From Citricoccus sp. CH26A (lineage in GTDB: Bacteria > Actinomycetota > Actinomycetes > Actinomycetales > Micrococcaceae): a stretch of 64,000 nt of DNA. The translations under genes were made by a program, and so were the position numbers. The stretch lies in assembly GCF_000224415.1 (NCBI RefSeq), contig NZ_AFXQ01000003.1:62001-126000 (forward strand). Direction: 5' to 3'. The notes under the pieces were generated by a model that was given only the letters and a program-made list of their open reading frames with translations, had not been told where the DNA came from and searched no databases. Below, in pieces: positions 28,724 through 38,064 of the stretch (position 1 is the stretch's first letter; each line of letters starts with the position of its first letter).

Positions 28724-29996
28724 TCCCGCATCCGGGCCACCAGGTCATCCAGCCAGGTCCCCACGTTGCGCCGGGCCTCGTGCGTGTCCGGGTAGCGGCA
28801 GCGCAGGTGCACGCCGGCCCCGTCGATGATGAACCACAGCATCACCCCCGTGGTCCGGATGGCGGCGCTCACGTACTGGGCGTTCAGCGCGTGTGAGTCG
28901 ACCTGCACCGGCAGGCGCCGCAGGTCCAGCCAGGAGACCGCCAGCATCCCGGGCGCCTCCGGCATGCCGCCCCACGGGGCCATGATCCCGGCCAGGGGCC
29001 AGGATCCCAGCCGGATGGCCTCCCGCACGGCCCCCGCACATGCGCCGGGATCGGGATCGGCGGACTCGAGCACCGAGTTGGTGATGAACCAGCCCACCGC
29101 ATCGTGCCACCGCTCCTCGTAGCGGCTGTGCACGGGGAACACCGCGCGCAGGTCCGCGCCGGCCACCTCGCGGGTGGTGGCGGTCAGGACGGACACGGTC
29201 ATCGCCAGCGTGGACACGCCGGCCTCCCGCGCCCGGGTGGCGAAGGCGGTCATGGCCGTCACGTCCAGCACGTCCCGGACCTCCACGCGTTCCGGCTGCG
29301 GGGCCGGATCGCCCAGGGGCAGCGGGAACCGGGGCATGGCCCCGCCCCCGGCCTCGATGACCTCCGCCCAGCGGCGGTGGACCTCGGCGGGGCCCCGGGC
29401 CGTTCCAGCAGGCACCGGCTGTGCTCGGCGAAGGCCGGGACGCCCGCCAGCCCGGGGTCCAGGCCCTCGCGCAGCCGGTCCAGGGCGGCGAGCAGGTCCC
29501 GGGCGATGACCAGCAGGGACCACATGTCCACGTGGGCGTGGTCGGCGCCGACCACGATGGCCGGCCCGTCGGCGGTCTCGATGACGCAGAACCGGTGCGA
29601 GGGCCGGGCGAAGGGCGTGCACCCGGCGTCCAGGACGGCGCGCAGGGCGTCCTGCATCGCCTGGCCCGGGGCCACCTCGTGCCGGACCCACGTGCCCGGG
29701 CCGATGCCGGCCTCGTGCAGGGTGGGGGCACCGTCGTCGCCCCGGACGAAGACCGTGCGCAGGGTGCCGTGCGCGGTGACGACGGCGCGCCAGGCCGCCG
29801 CGAGGTGATCCCGCGGCACCGGGGCCGGCAGGCTGAAGGCCAGCGCCATCCAGGAACCGGTCCGGTCGCCGCCGCCCACGTGCCGGGCCTGGTCGAAGGA
29901 CACGGGGAGGGTGTCCTCCGCGGGGGACACCGCCAGGTCGTAGGAGAGCAGCGGACCGAACGGCAGGCGCAGGGACGCGACATGCGTGAGGCGCAT
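28687..29996 (-). pseudogene. Condensation-domain-like acyltransferase, frameshifted
   Basis: About 436 residues of a stand-alone CoA-dependent acyltransferase-superfamily (NRPS condensation-like) protein, split over two frames. The N-terminal half from ATG 29996 includes ADHAHVDMWS, matching the HxxxD catalytic motif. At about 29385-29402, within a GGCCCCGGGCC segment, the frame shifts. One extra G on the minus strand joins ERPG to GPAEVHRRWAEV, and the rest then reads through NSVLES and GGMPEAPGMLAVSWLDLR to the stop at 28687. There is no adenylation or carrier domain nearby, so it is not part of a peptide synthetase. Function unknown; frameshift may be real or a sequencing error. Confidence 0.75.
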
Positions 29997-30002
29997 GGCA
30001 GT

Positions 30003-30008
30003 ACTGTA
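30003..30008 (-). promoter_or_regulatory. Leaderless -10 hexamer (TACAGT on minus strand)
   Basis: TACAGT on the minus strand ends 6 nt before the ATG of the condensation-like gene at 29996. Confidence 0.5.
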
Positions 30009-30050
30009 GCCTGCTGTCCTCTCAGGACGGCACGGGAGAACGGAGCTGAC

Positions 30051-30827
30051 ATGCACAGGTTCACGGTGCCGGGTGCCGAGATCGCCTGGTCGTTCAGCGA
30101 TGAGTCCGGCCATCCGGTCGTACAGCTGCACGGTCTGACCTCGAGCCGCTCGCGGGACCGGGTCCTGGACCTGGACCTGGGTCGCGGACTGTCCGGCACC
30201 CGGTTGCTGCGCTACGACGCCCGGGGGCACGGCCACTCCACCGGCCGGCGCGAGCCGGAGGACTACCGCTGGCCCGCGCTCGCCGAGGACCTTCTGCGCC
30301 TGCTCGATTACTGGTTCCCGGGAGAGGCCGTGCACGGGGTGGGCCCCTCGATGGGGGCCGCAACCCTGCTGCACGCCGCCGTCCGGGACCCCGACCGGTT
30401 CAGCGGGTTCACACTGCTGCTGCCCCCGACCGCCTGGGACACCCGCACCGCGCAGGCCGGTGACTACCGGCGCCTGGCGCGGTTCATCGAGGACCACGGG
30501 GTGGAGCGGTTCGTCGCGGCCAGCCGGTCCATGCCGCGGCCCCCGGCCACGGTGGGCACGCCGGACACGGTGCCCCACGTCAGCGGTGACCTGTTGCCGT
30601 CCGTCTACCGGGGGGCGGCGATGAGCGACCTGCCCACCCGGGAGCAGGTGGCGGGGATCGGGGTGCCCACGACGGTGCTGGCCTGGGCGGACGATCCCGC
30701 CCATCCCCTCTCCACCGCCCGGGCGCTGGTCGAGCTCATGCCCCGGGCCACGCTGCAGGTCGCATCCACTCCGCAGGACGTGTCCCGCTGGCCGGCCGTG
30801 CTGGCCGAGGACGTCCCCCGCTCCTGA
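30051..30827 (+). CDS. Alpha/beta-fold hydrolase
   Basis: A 258-residue serine hydrolase with oxyanion segment QLHGLTSSRSRD, RYDARGHGHSTGR, and nucleophile elbow GVGPSMGAA (GxSxG as GPSMG). An acidic residue follows late in LAWADDPAHP. The substrate is not evident; relatives include esterases and lactonases. A GGGAG ribosome site precedes the ATG at 30051. The C-terminal catalytic His is not obvious in the expected place, so activity should be treated with caution. Confidence 0.8.
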   Translation: MHRFTVPGAEIAWSFSDESGHPVVQLHGLTSSRSRDRVLDLDLGRGLSGTRLLRYDARGHGHSTGRREPEDYRWPALAEDLLRLLDYWFPGEAVHGVGPSMGAATLLHAAVRDPDRFSGFTLLLPPTAWDTRTAQAGDYRRLARFIEDHGVERFVAASRSMPRPPATVGTPDTVPHVSGDLLPSVYRGAAMSDLPTREQVAGIGVPTTVLAWADDPAHPLSTARALVELMPRATLQVASTPQDVSRWPAVLAEDVPRS

Positions 30828-30875
30828 CCGCCAGGCCGCGAGGCCCCGCCCCGGGGGTGCCGGCGGGACGGGGGA

Positions 30876-32717
30876 TCACCCGACCAGGGAGTCCTTCCAG
30901 GCGGCGTGGAGTTCGGCGAAGCGGCCTCCGGCGGCGATCAGGTCCTCGGGGGTCCCGTCCTCGACGATCCGCCCGTCGTGGACCACGAGCACGCGGTCGG
31001 CGATCTCCACGGTGGAGAGCCGGTGCGCGATGATCAGCGCCGTCCGGTCGCCGAGCAACCGCTCCAGGCCGGACTGCACCAGGCGCTCGCTGGGCAGGTC
31101 CAGGGACGAGGTCGCCTCGTCCAGGATCAGGACCGCGGGGTCGGCGAGGAACGCGCGGGCGAAGGACACGAGCTGCCGCTGCCCGGCGGACAACCGCCCG
31201 CCGCGCTTGGTCACGTCCGTGTCATAGCCCTCGGGCAGGGACAGGATGAACTCGTGGGCCCCCACGGCCCGCGCCGCCGCCTGGATCTCCTCGTCCGAGG
31301 CATCGGGCCGGCCCAGCGCGATGTTCTCGGCCACCGAGCCGGAGAACAGGAACGCCTCCTGCGTCACCATCACCACGTTGTGCCGCAGGTCGGTGGCGGA
31401 GAGCTGGTCCAGCTCCACCCCGTCCAGGGTCAGCGAGCCGGAGCTCAGGTCGTAGAAGCGCGCGATGAGCTTGACCAGGGTGGACTTGCCGGCGCCGGTC
31501 TGGCCCACCACGGCCACGGTCTGACCGGCCGGGATCGTCAGGTCGAACGCGGGCAGGATCACCTCGCCCTGGCCGTAGCCGAACTCGGCGTCGCGGAACT
31601 CCAGGCGCCCCTGGGCCCGGGGCAGCGGCACCGGGGTGGGGGACTCCCGCACGGTGGGCGCCTCCTCGAGCAGCCCGGAGACCTTCTCCAGGGCGGCCGT
31701 GGCGGACTGGAAGGAGGAGTAGAACATCGCCACCTGCTCCATCGGCTGGAACACGCGCTTGCCGGCCAGCAGCAGGGCCACCAGCACGCCCACGGCCAGG
31801 GTCCCGTCCAGCACGCGGAACCCGCCGAGGACCAGCAGCGCCACCACGGTCAGGTTGCCGGTGACTAGCAGGGTCGGCTGCAGCACGCCGAACAGGTTCA
31901 GCGAGTGCACCATGTCGTCGCGGTACCTCGAGGCCAGCCGGTCGTAGGTCTCGTCGTTCGTCCGCTCCTTGCGGAACGCCTGCACCGCGCGGATGCCGGT
32001 CATGGTCTCCACGAAGTGCACGATCATCCGCGCGGAGGACACCCGGGACCGGCGGTACACGGCCTCCGAGCGCACCTGGTACCAGCGCACGGCGATCGCC
32101 ACGGGCACGAAGGCCCCGAGCAGCACCAGCCCGGAGCGCCAGTCCAGCACGAAGACCGAGACGGTGGTGAACAGCATGAACATCAGCCCGGACACCAGCG
32201 AGGACACGCCCTGGTCCAGCAGTTCCCGCAGCGAGTCCAGGTCCGAGGTCTGCCGCGAGATCACCCGGCCGGAGGTGTAGCGCTCGTGGAACTCCAGGCT
32301 GAGCCGCTGCGTGTGCCGGAAGACCCAGACGCGCAGGTCCAGCAGCATCGACTGGCTCACCCGGGCGGTCAGCCACGTGTAGGTGCCCAGCAGCAGCCCG
32401 GCCGTCAGCGCGGCCGCCACGTAGGTCCCCCCGACGGCGGCCAGCACGGGGGCGGGGGAGCCCCCGTCCCGGAGCGTGGAGACGACCTGCGGCAACCCCC
32501 AGTCGATGCCCCAGGCGATGATCAGCGGGAACGACGCGCGGGCGGCGTTGGAGACCACCACGAGCACCGCGGTCAGGAGGAGTTTCCACCGGACCGGCCG
32601 GGCCAGGTCCCTGAGCAGCATCCAGGACCGGGCACGCACGTAGCGTCGCTCGGTGGCGTCCAGGTCCAGGCGCTCCTCGCCCCGGGTGCCCAGGAGGGTG
32701 GCGTCCCGGCGGCTCAT
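30876..32717 (-). CDS. ABC exporter half-transporter with catalytic Walker B
   Basis: A 613-residue type IV ABC exporter half: six transmembrane helices (about residues 45-330), then an ATPase domain. It has Walker A GQTGAGKST, Q-loop VTQEAFLF, signature LSAGQRQ, Walker B VLILDEATSS with catalytic E534, and switch His IIAHRLSTV. The signature has Ala instead of the second Gly. Its start overlaps the stop of the upstream half-transporter gene (ATGA), so the two probably form a heterodimer. Cargo is unknown; such pairs export drugs, lipids or peptides. Confidence 0.92.
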   Translation of the reverse strand: MSRRDATLLGTRGEERLDLDATERRYVRARSWMLLRDLARPVRWKLLLTAVLVVVSNAARASFPLIIAWGIDWGLPQVVSTLRDGGSPAPVLAAVGGTYVAAALTAGLLLGTYTWLTARVSQSMLLDLRVWVFRHTQRLSLEFHERYTSGRVISRQTSDLDSLRELLDQGVSSLVSGLMFMLFTTVSVFVLDWRSGLVLLGAFVPVAIAVRWYQVRSEAVYRRSRVSSARMIVHFVETMTGIRAVQAFRKERTNDETYDRLASRYRDDMVHSLNLFGVLQPTLLVTGNLTVVALLVLGGFRVLDGTLAVGVLVALLLAGKRVFQPMEQVAMFYSSFQSATAALEKVSGLLEEAPTVRESPTPVPLPRAQGRLEFRDAEFGYGQGEVILPAFDLTIPAGQTVAVVGQTGAGKSTLVKLIARFYDLSSGSLTLDGVELDQLSATDLRHNVVMVTQEAFLFSGSVAENIALGRPDASDEEIQAAARAVGAHEFILSLPEGYDTDVTKRGGRLSAGQRQLVSFARAFLADPAVLILDEATSSLDLPSERLVQSGLERLLGDRTALIIAHRLSTVEIADRVLVVHDGRIVEDGTPEDLIAAGGRFAELHAAWKDSLVG

Positions 32718-34603
32718 GCCCGGTCTCCCTCGGTGCCGGTCATCGCGGTGATCGCCCCGGAGTCCATGACCGACTCGATGGAACGGTCGGCCTCGAAGCT
32801 GGAGATGATGAAGCGGTAGTCGGCCGAGCGGGCCAGCAGCTCGGCGTGGGTGCCCACGTCCAGGATCCGCCCGTCCTGCAGCACGGCCACCCGGTCGGCC
32901 AGCGCCACCGTGGAGGGCCGGTGGGCCACGATCAGCGTGGTGGTCCCGGCCAGCACGCTCCGCAGCCGGCGGGTGACCGCCTCCTCGGTGCGCACGTCCA
33001 GGGCGGAGAGCGGGTCGTCCAGCACGAGGACCTCGGGCCGCGCGGCGATGGCCCGGGCGAGGGCGATGCGCTGGCGCTGGCCACCGGACAGGCTCAGCCC
33101 CTCCTCGCCGATCTCGGTGTCGAGCCCCTCCGGCAGCCGGTGGGCGAACTGGGCCTGGGCGGTGTCCAGGGCCAGGTCCAGCAGGTCCTGGGCCGCCGCC
33201 GGGTCCGCGAGCACCCGCTCGGGAGCGCCGAGCAGCACGTTGTTCCGGATGGAGTCCGAGAACAGGGTGGAGTCCTCGAACGCGATCGAGACCCGGCGCC
33301 GCAGCTCCACCAGCTCGTACTCCCGCACGTCCCGGCCGCCCACCAGCACCTGCCCGGCGGTGACGTCGTAGAGCCGGGGGACCAGCTGGACCAGGGTCGA
33401 CTTGCCGGAACCGGTCAGCCCCACCAGGGCCATCGTCTCCCCGGGGCGCAGGTCCAGGGTGATGTCCCGCAACAGCGGCTCGGCGCCCTCGGCGACATCG
33501 GGGTAGCGGAACCGGACGCCGCGGAAGGCGAGGGCCCCGGGGGTGTCGACTGCGGTGCCGCCGGCAGGGGGTGCCTCCGGATCCGCGATGTCGACCGGGG
33601 TGTCCATGACCTCGGCGTGCCGGTCGATGGCGGTCTTGGCGGACAGGGACATGCCCATCAGCTGCCCGACGGACTCCACCGGCCCGGCCAGTACCGCGGT
33701 GGTGGCGAAGAACCCGGCCACAGCGCCCACCGTGAGGTCCCCGGTGGCCACGAGGTAGATGCCGACGGCCAGGGACAGCCCGATGACCGTCTCCGGCAGG
33801 GCCACGATCAGGGAGATGAACTTGGAGAGCACGGCGGCCTTGTGGACCTCGGTGCCGCGCAGGGTGTCGGCCTGGCCGCGGAAGCCCTCCAGCGCCTCCC
33901 CGCCGCGGCCGAAGGCCTTGAGCACCCGGATGCCGTGCACGGACTCCTCGACGGTGGTCGCCAGGTCCCCGGCCTGGTCCTGGGAGAGCCGGGAGGCGGC
34001 CCGGAAGTCGTTGCGGAAGTGGAAGGAGCGCCACATGATCGGCACGGCCCCGGCCAGGTAGATCAGCGCCAGGATCCAGGAGGTGGCGAACAGCAGCCCC
34101 AGGCCCACCACGATCGTCACGATGGAGACCACGAACATCACGGTGCCGAACGCGATCCACCGCCGCAGCAGGGACAGGTCACCCACGGACCGGGAGAGCA
34201 GCTGGCCCGAGGGCCAGGAGTCGTGGAAGGACACCGGCAGCCGCTGCAGCCGCCGGAACAGGGCGACCCGGGCGCGGTTCTCCACCCCCGCGGCGGGGGG
34301 CAGGATGAAGACACGGCGCAGGTAGACCAGCGCCCCCTCGGCCACGCCGAGCACGGCCATGATGGCCACCGCGGTCCACACGTCCGAGGCGTCCCCGCCG
34401 GGGCGCAGCACGGAGTTGACCAGTTGCTGGATCACCTGCGGAATGGCCAGCGCCACGAGCCCGGCCAGCATGGCGGACGCCAGCCCGGCGCCCCAGCGCC
34501 AGCGGATGCCCTCCAGGTAGGGCGAGAGCCGCCGGAGGGCCTCGGCGAGGCTGCGCTCCTCGCCCCGCACGCGCCGCGGGGATGGACGGGCGGGCGTGGA
34601 CAC
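32714..34603 (-). CDS. ABC exporter half-transporter with degenerate Walker B
   Basis: A 629-residue partner of the downstream exporter half, with six transmembrane helices and an ATPase domain. Walker A is GLTGSGKST and the signature is canonical LSGGQRQ. The Walker B reads VLVLDDPLSA, so the catalytic Glu is Asp (D530), and the Q-loop reads IAFEDSTLF with Glu for Gln. These are the marks of the non-hydrolysing site in heterodimeric exporters. The GTG at 34603 has a clear GGAGG site 7 nt upstream. A TAGGAT -10-like hexamer lies further upstream near 34640. Confidence 0.92.
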   Translation of the reverse strand: MSTPARPSPRRVRGEERSLAEALRRLSPYLEGIRWRWGAGLASAMLAGLVALAIPQVIQQLVNSVLRPGGDASDVWTAVAIMAVLGVAEGALVYLRRVFILPPAAGVENRARVALFRRLQRLPVSFHDSWPSGQLLSRSVGDLSLLRRWIAFGTVMFVVSIVTIVVGLGLLFATSWILALIYLAGAVPIMWRSFHFRNDFRAASRLSQDQAGDLATTVEESVHGIRVLKAFGRGGEALEGFRGQADTLRGTEVHKAAVLSKFISLIVALPETVIGLSLAVGIYLVATGDLTVGAVAGFFATTAVLAGPVESVGQLMGMSLSAKTAIDRHAEVMDTPVDIADPEAPPAGGTAVDTPGALAFRGVRFRYPDVAEGAEPLLRDITLDLRPGETMALVGLTGSGKSTLVQLVPRLYDVTAGQVLVGGRDVREYELVELRRRVSIAFEDSTLFSDSIRNNVLLGAPERVLADPAAAQDLLDLALDTAQAQFAHRLPEGLDTEIGEEGLSLSGGQRQRIALARAIAARPEVLVLDDPLSALDVRTEEAVTRRLRSVLAGTTTLIVAHRPSTVALADRVAVLQDGRILDVGTHAELLARSADYRFIISSFEADRSIESVMDSGAITAMTGTEGDRA

Positions 34604-34686
34604 GGCGGGACCTCCGGGTCGAGGGGGTGGGCGATCCACCATCCTACGGGCGCCCGGGACGTTCTGAAAGACTCCTTTGACGCAGG

Positions 34687-35622
34687 TCAGCGCGCGACGA
34701 CGTCCAGCACCACGGCCTCGGGCCGGCAGGCGAACCGGAAGGGTGCCTTGGGGGAGGTGCCGATGCCCGCGGAGACCTCGAGGGGGACGGTGCGGCCGTC
34801 GAGGCTCCACTGCGTCAGGCCCGAGGCCTGCCACGTGGGCAGGTCGCAGTTGGTGACGAGGGCACCGTACCCCGGCACGCAGACCTGGCCACCGTGCGTG
34901 TGCCCGGCGAAGATGACGTCGGCTCCGTCCGCGACCATGGCGTCCAGCACCCGCCGGTAGGGGGCGTGGGTGACGCCGATCCGCAGCGACCGGGCCGGCG
35001 TCGCACTGGAACCGCGGAAACCGGGCCAGGCGTCGCGGTCCAGGTGCGGGTCGTCGGTGCCGGCCAGGTCCAGCCGGATCCCCTGCAGCACCACGGACGT
35101 GCTCCGGTTGGCCAGGCCGGTCCAGCCGCGGGCCTCGAAGGCGCTGAACAGCTGGTCCGCGGGCAGCCGGACCCGGTCCGGGTCCTGGCGGGACGGTCCG
35201 GCGAGGTAGCGCAGCGGGTTGGCCGGCGTGGGCGCGTAGTAGTCGTTGGAACCGGGGACGAAGACCCCCGGCACGTCCAGCAGCGGGCCCAGGGCCTGCA
35301 GCAGCGGGCGGATCGAGGCGGGGGAGGCGATGTTGTCCCCGGTGTTCACCACCAGGTCCGGCTGGAGCGCGTGCAGCGTGGACAGCCACCGCAGCGTGTC
35401 CGCGTGGGTCGGCATCAGGTGGATGTCGGACAGGTGCAGGATCCGGAACGGCCGGCCCCCGGGGGGCAGGATCGGCAGCCGCTCGGTGCGGACCGCGAAG
35501 TTCCGGGCCTCCACCAGGGTGCCCCAGGCCACGGCCGCCGCGGCGGACAGCGCACCGGCCCCGGCCACCGCGGCCGGGATCGCCCACGTCCTGCGCGGAC
35601 CGGTCACCTTCTCAGCCCCCAC
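34687..35622 (-). CDS. Membrane-anchored metallophosphoesterase
   Basis: A 311-residue calcineurin-like phosphoesterase with one N-terminal hydrophobic helix (WAIPAAVAGAGALSAAAAVAWG) and an exported or membrane-facing catalytic domain. All five metal-binding motifs are present: LSDIHL, TGDNI, GSNDY, a TH before AP (VTHAPY) and GHTHGGQ. The substrate (nucleotide or phospholipid headgroup) is unknown. The GTG at 35622 follows a GAGGAGG ribosome site. It lies 11 nt after the class A PBP stop, so the two are co-transcribed, as in Mycobacterium (ponA2 with Rv3683). Confidence 0.88.
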   Translation of the reverse strand: MGAEKVTGPRRTWAIPAAVAGAGALSAAAAVAWGTLVEARNFAVRTERLPILPPGGRPFRILHLSDIHLMPTHADTLRWLSTLHALQPDLVVNTGDNIASPASIRPLLQALGPLLDVPGVFVPGSNDYYAPTPANPLRYLAGPSRQDPDRVRLPADQLFSAFEARGWTGLANRSTSVVLQGIRLDLAGTDDPHLDRDAWPGFRGSSATPARSLRIGVTHAPYRRVLDAMVADGADVIFAGHTHGGQVCVPGYGALVTNCDLPTWQASGLTQWSLDGRTVPLEVSAGIGTSPKAPFRFACRPEAVVLDVVAR

Positions 35623-35633
35623 GGCGGGCCTCC

Positions 35634-37847
35634 TCACTCCGTCGAGACGACGGTGTTGGGATCGTAGTACGGACGGGGTCCACCGTAGTTGCCGACCGGG
35701 ATCCGCTGTCCACCCTCGCGCGACCCCTCGGTGCGCGGATCCGAACTCGGGCCGTCGAACGCGGTGAAGTCGTCGGTTGGGTAGTTCCCGGCCACGTCGC
35801 GCATGTAGTCGGCCCACATGGGCCCGGCGATGATGGAGCCCCAGACGTCGTCATAGGTGATGCCGGCGATCCGCTTGCCCTCCAGGGAGACCTGGTTACG
35901 GAAGTTGCCCACCCAGGAGGCCGTGGTCAGGCCGGTGGTGGAGCCGATGAACCACGTGGAGGAGGACGCGTTGTTCGTACCGGTCTTGCCGGCGGTCTCG
36001 AACGGCATGTCCGTGGCGATGCGCTCGGAGGCGATGGCCTTGAGGGTGTTGTTCAGCTCGGCCACCTGCTGGGTGTCGGCGACCTTCTCGCACTCCACCG
36101 GGGGCACCTGGTAGGTGTTGCCCCGGGTGTCGGTCACCTCGGAGATGACGCGGGGCGCGCAGTAGTTGCCGTCGTCCGCGAGGGTGGCGTAGGCGGCGGC
36201 CATCATCAACGGTGACACCTCCTCCGAGCCCAGGACGAAGGACGGGTTCCGCGGGTTGATGGACTCGCCCGTGCCTGCGTTCTGGACGCCCACCCGGTCC
36301 AGGAGGCTCGTGATGGCGCACAGGTCCAGCGTGTGGGCCGCGGCGACGGTGGCGGTGTTGATGGACCAGTACAGCCCGTAGTCGGCGCGCATCGGCTTGT
36401 TCATGTCGGCGATCGCGTTGCGGACGGTCCAGCCGCTGCCGTCGACCAGGAGCGGGATGGTCCCGCCCTCTCCGCAGGAGCCCTTGAACCGCGTGTACGT
36501 GGGGTACTCGTTGATCCGCGCGTCGAGGGTGTCCGTCATCGAGTACCCGGACTCGATGAAGGAGAGGAACACGAACGGCTTCAGGGTCGAACCGGCCTGG
36601 AACCCGGTGCCGCCGCCCATGGGCTTGTTCACGTTGAAGTTGATGGTGGTGCCACCCTCGGTCTCACCGGGGTCATAGGTCGTGTTCTGTGCCATGGCGC
36701 GGACGTTGCCGGTGCCCGGCTCGACCGTGACGAGGGAGGCTCCCAGCTCGCCGACCGTGCCGCTATCGCTCTCGAAGGTGGTGTACGGGGCGTTCTCCCG
36801 GGCGTTCTTCTCCGCCTCCTTCTGGAGGGTGGAGTCCAGGGTGGTGGTGATCTGCAGGCCGCCGCGGTCCAGCAGGCGCTGGCGGGACTCGACGTCCGGG
36901 CCGAACGCCTCGGAGGACTCCACGGTGCGCTTGACGTAGTCGCAGAAGTAGTTGCCGAAGTCGGCGGACATGCACCCGGAGGACAGCGGGGTGACGTCCA
37001 GCGTGATCTCCGTGGCCACGGCCTGGTCGTGGGTGGCCTGGTCGATCTTGCCGGTGCGCAGCATGGCGGCCAGCACGGTGTTGCGGCGCTCCAGGGCGCC
37101 GTCCGGGTTGTTCACCGGGTTGTAGCCGTTGGGGGACTGCACCATGCCGGCGAGCAGCGCCGCCTCCGGGATGGTGAGGTCCTTCGCGTTCTTGTTGAAG
37201 AAGTAGCGGGAGGCGGCCTCCACGCCGTAGACGCGGCCGGAGAACAGCACGATGTTGAGGTAGCCCTCGAGGATCTCGTCCTTGGTCATCTCCTTCTCGA
37301 TGGCCACGGCCAGCTTCATCTCGCGCAGCTTGTCCGCCACGTTCTTGGTGCCGGAGATGGTGGTGCGCTCGTTGTTGAGGTACTGCGCGTTGACCAGGAC
37401 GTTGTTCACGTACTGCTGCGTGAGGGTGGAGGCGCCCTGCGTGGTGTCCGTGGTGGCGTTGTTGACGAGGGCGCGCGTCAGTCCGCGGGGGTCCACGCCG
37501 CCGTGCTCGTAGAAGCGCTCGTCCTCGATCGCGACGATCGCGTCCTTCATGTTGTCCGAGATCTGGTCCAGCTCGACGGGGACCCGGTTCTCCGCGTAGA
37601 AGGTGGCCAGGACGTTGCCGTCCTTGTCCAGGACGCGGGAGGGCACCGAGAGCGGCTCCTCCTTCAGCTCTGCCGGCAACTGGTCCAGCATGTCCCCGCC
37701 GGCCGTGGCCGTGGCCCCGCCCATCGCGGCGGCGGGCAGCAGCAGCCCCGCCGCGAGCACGCCGCACAGGGCGCTGACGCCGAGGAAGGCGACGATCTTG
37801 CCCAGCGTGGTGGCAGTGTCGAAGAAGGGGGACGTGCGGTTGACCAT
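35634..37847 (-). CDS. Bifunctional class A penicillin-binding protein (PonA2-like)
   Basis: A 737-residue peptidoglycan synthase with one N-terminal transmembrane helix (about residues 14-36). The glycosyltransferase GT51 domain has catalytic E108 in AIEDERFYEH and RALVNN-TQGASTLTQQ. The transpeptidase domain has nucleophile S420 in GSTLKPF (SxxK with K423), SIN in YWSINT, and KTGT with K621. The C-terminus is Gly/Pro/Tyr-rich with no PASTA domain, unlike many actinobacterial PBPs. The ATG at 37847 is preceded 7 nt upstream by TAGAAT, so it is probably leaderless. Confidence 0.95.
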   Translation of the reverse strand: MVNRTSPFFDTATTLGKIVAFLGVSALCGVLAAGLLLPAAAMGGATATAGGDMLDQLPAELKEEPLSVPSRVLDKDGNVLATFYAENRVPVELDQISDNMKDAIVAIEDERFYEHGGVDPRGLTRALVNNATTDTTQGASTLTQQYVNNVLVNAQYLNNERTTISGTKNVADKLREMKLAVAIEKEMTKDEILEGYLNIVLFSGRVYGVEAASRYFFNKNAKDLTIPEAALLAGMVQSPNGYNPVNNPDGALERRNTVLAAMLRTGKIDQATHDQAVATEITLDVTPLSSGCMSADFGNYFCDYVKRTVESSEAFGPDVESRQRLLDRGGLQITTTLDSTLQKEAEKNARENAPYTTFESDSGTVGELGASLVTVEPGTGNVRAMAQNTTYDPGETEGGTTINFNVNKPMGGGTGFQAGSTLKPFVFLSFIESGYSMTDTLDARINEYPTYTRFKGSCGEGGTIPLLVDGSGWTVRNAIADMNKPMRADYGLYWSINTATVAAAHTLDLCAITSLLDRVGVQNAGTGESINPRNPSFVLGSEEVSPLMMAAAYATLADDGNYCAPRVISEVTDTRGNTYQVPPVECEKVADTQQVAELNNTLKAIASERIATDMPFETAGKTGTNNASSSTWFIGSTTGLTTASWVGNFRNQVSLEGKRIAGITYDDVWGSIIAGPMWADYMRDVAGNYPTDDFTAFDGPSSDPRTEGSREGGQRIPVGNYGGPRPYYDPNTVVSTE

Positions 37848-37854
37848 GGGGGCG

Positions 37855-37860
37855 ATTCTA
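37855..37860 (-). promoter_or_regulatory. Leaderless -10 hexamer (TAGAAT on minus strand)
   Basis: TAGAAT on the minus strand ends 7 nt before the PBP ATG at 37847. Confidence 0.6.
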
Positions 37861-37898
37861 CCGGCAGCATTTTCCCCCGCGCGCGAGGGCGGTCCGGC

Positions 37899-37904
37899 TA
37901 GGGT
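37899..37904 (+). promoter_or_regulatory. Leaderless -10 hexamer TAGGGT
   Basis: TAGGGT ends 7 nt before the DUF4177 ATG at 37912. The GGAG between them could act as a weak ribosome site, but the distance suits a leaderless start. Confidence 0.5.
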
Positions 37905-37911
37905 GGAGCCC

Positions 37912-38064
37912 ATGACAACCTGGGAATACCTGATCACCCCGCTGCCCCTGCACACCCCCAAGCAGGTCCTGGACCTGCACGGCTCCGAGGGCTGGGAGCT
38001 GGTCACCGTGATGACCGGCCCCGAGGGCGGCGCGGTGGCCTACCTGAAGCGGCCGAAGCAGTGA
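37912..38064 (+). CDS. DUF4177 family small protein
   Basis: A 50-residue protein: WEYLITPLPLHTPKQVLDL then GSEGWELVTVMTGPEGG. The GWELV segment is diagnostic of DUF4177. The function is unknown. It overlaps the RidA gene (GTGA), and the DUF4177-RidA pair next to a Crp regulator is conserved in actinobacteria (Rv3678A-Rv3678c in M. tuberculosis). Confidence 0.85.
   Translation: MTTWEYLITPLPLHTPKQVLDLHGSEGWELVTVMTGPEGGAVAYLKRPKQ

Noticed and set aside
28687-29996. Part of a non-ribosomal peptide synthetase cluster
   Set aside because: Only one condensation-like domain is present; no adenylation, carrier or thioesterase domain lies nearby, and the gene is frameshifted.
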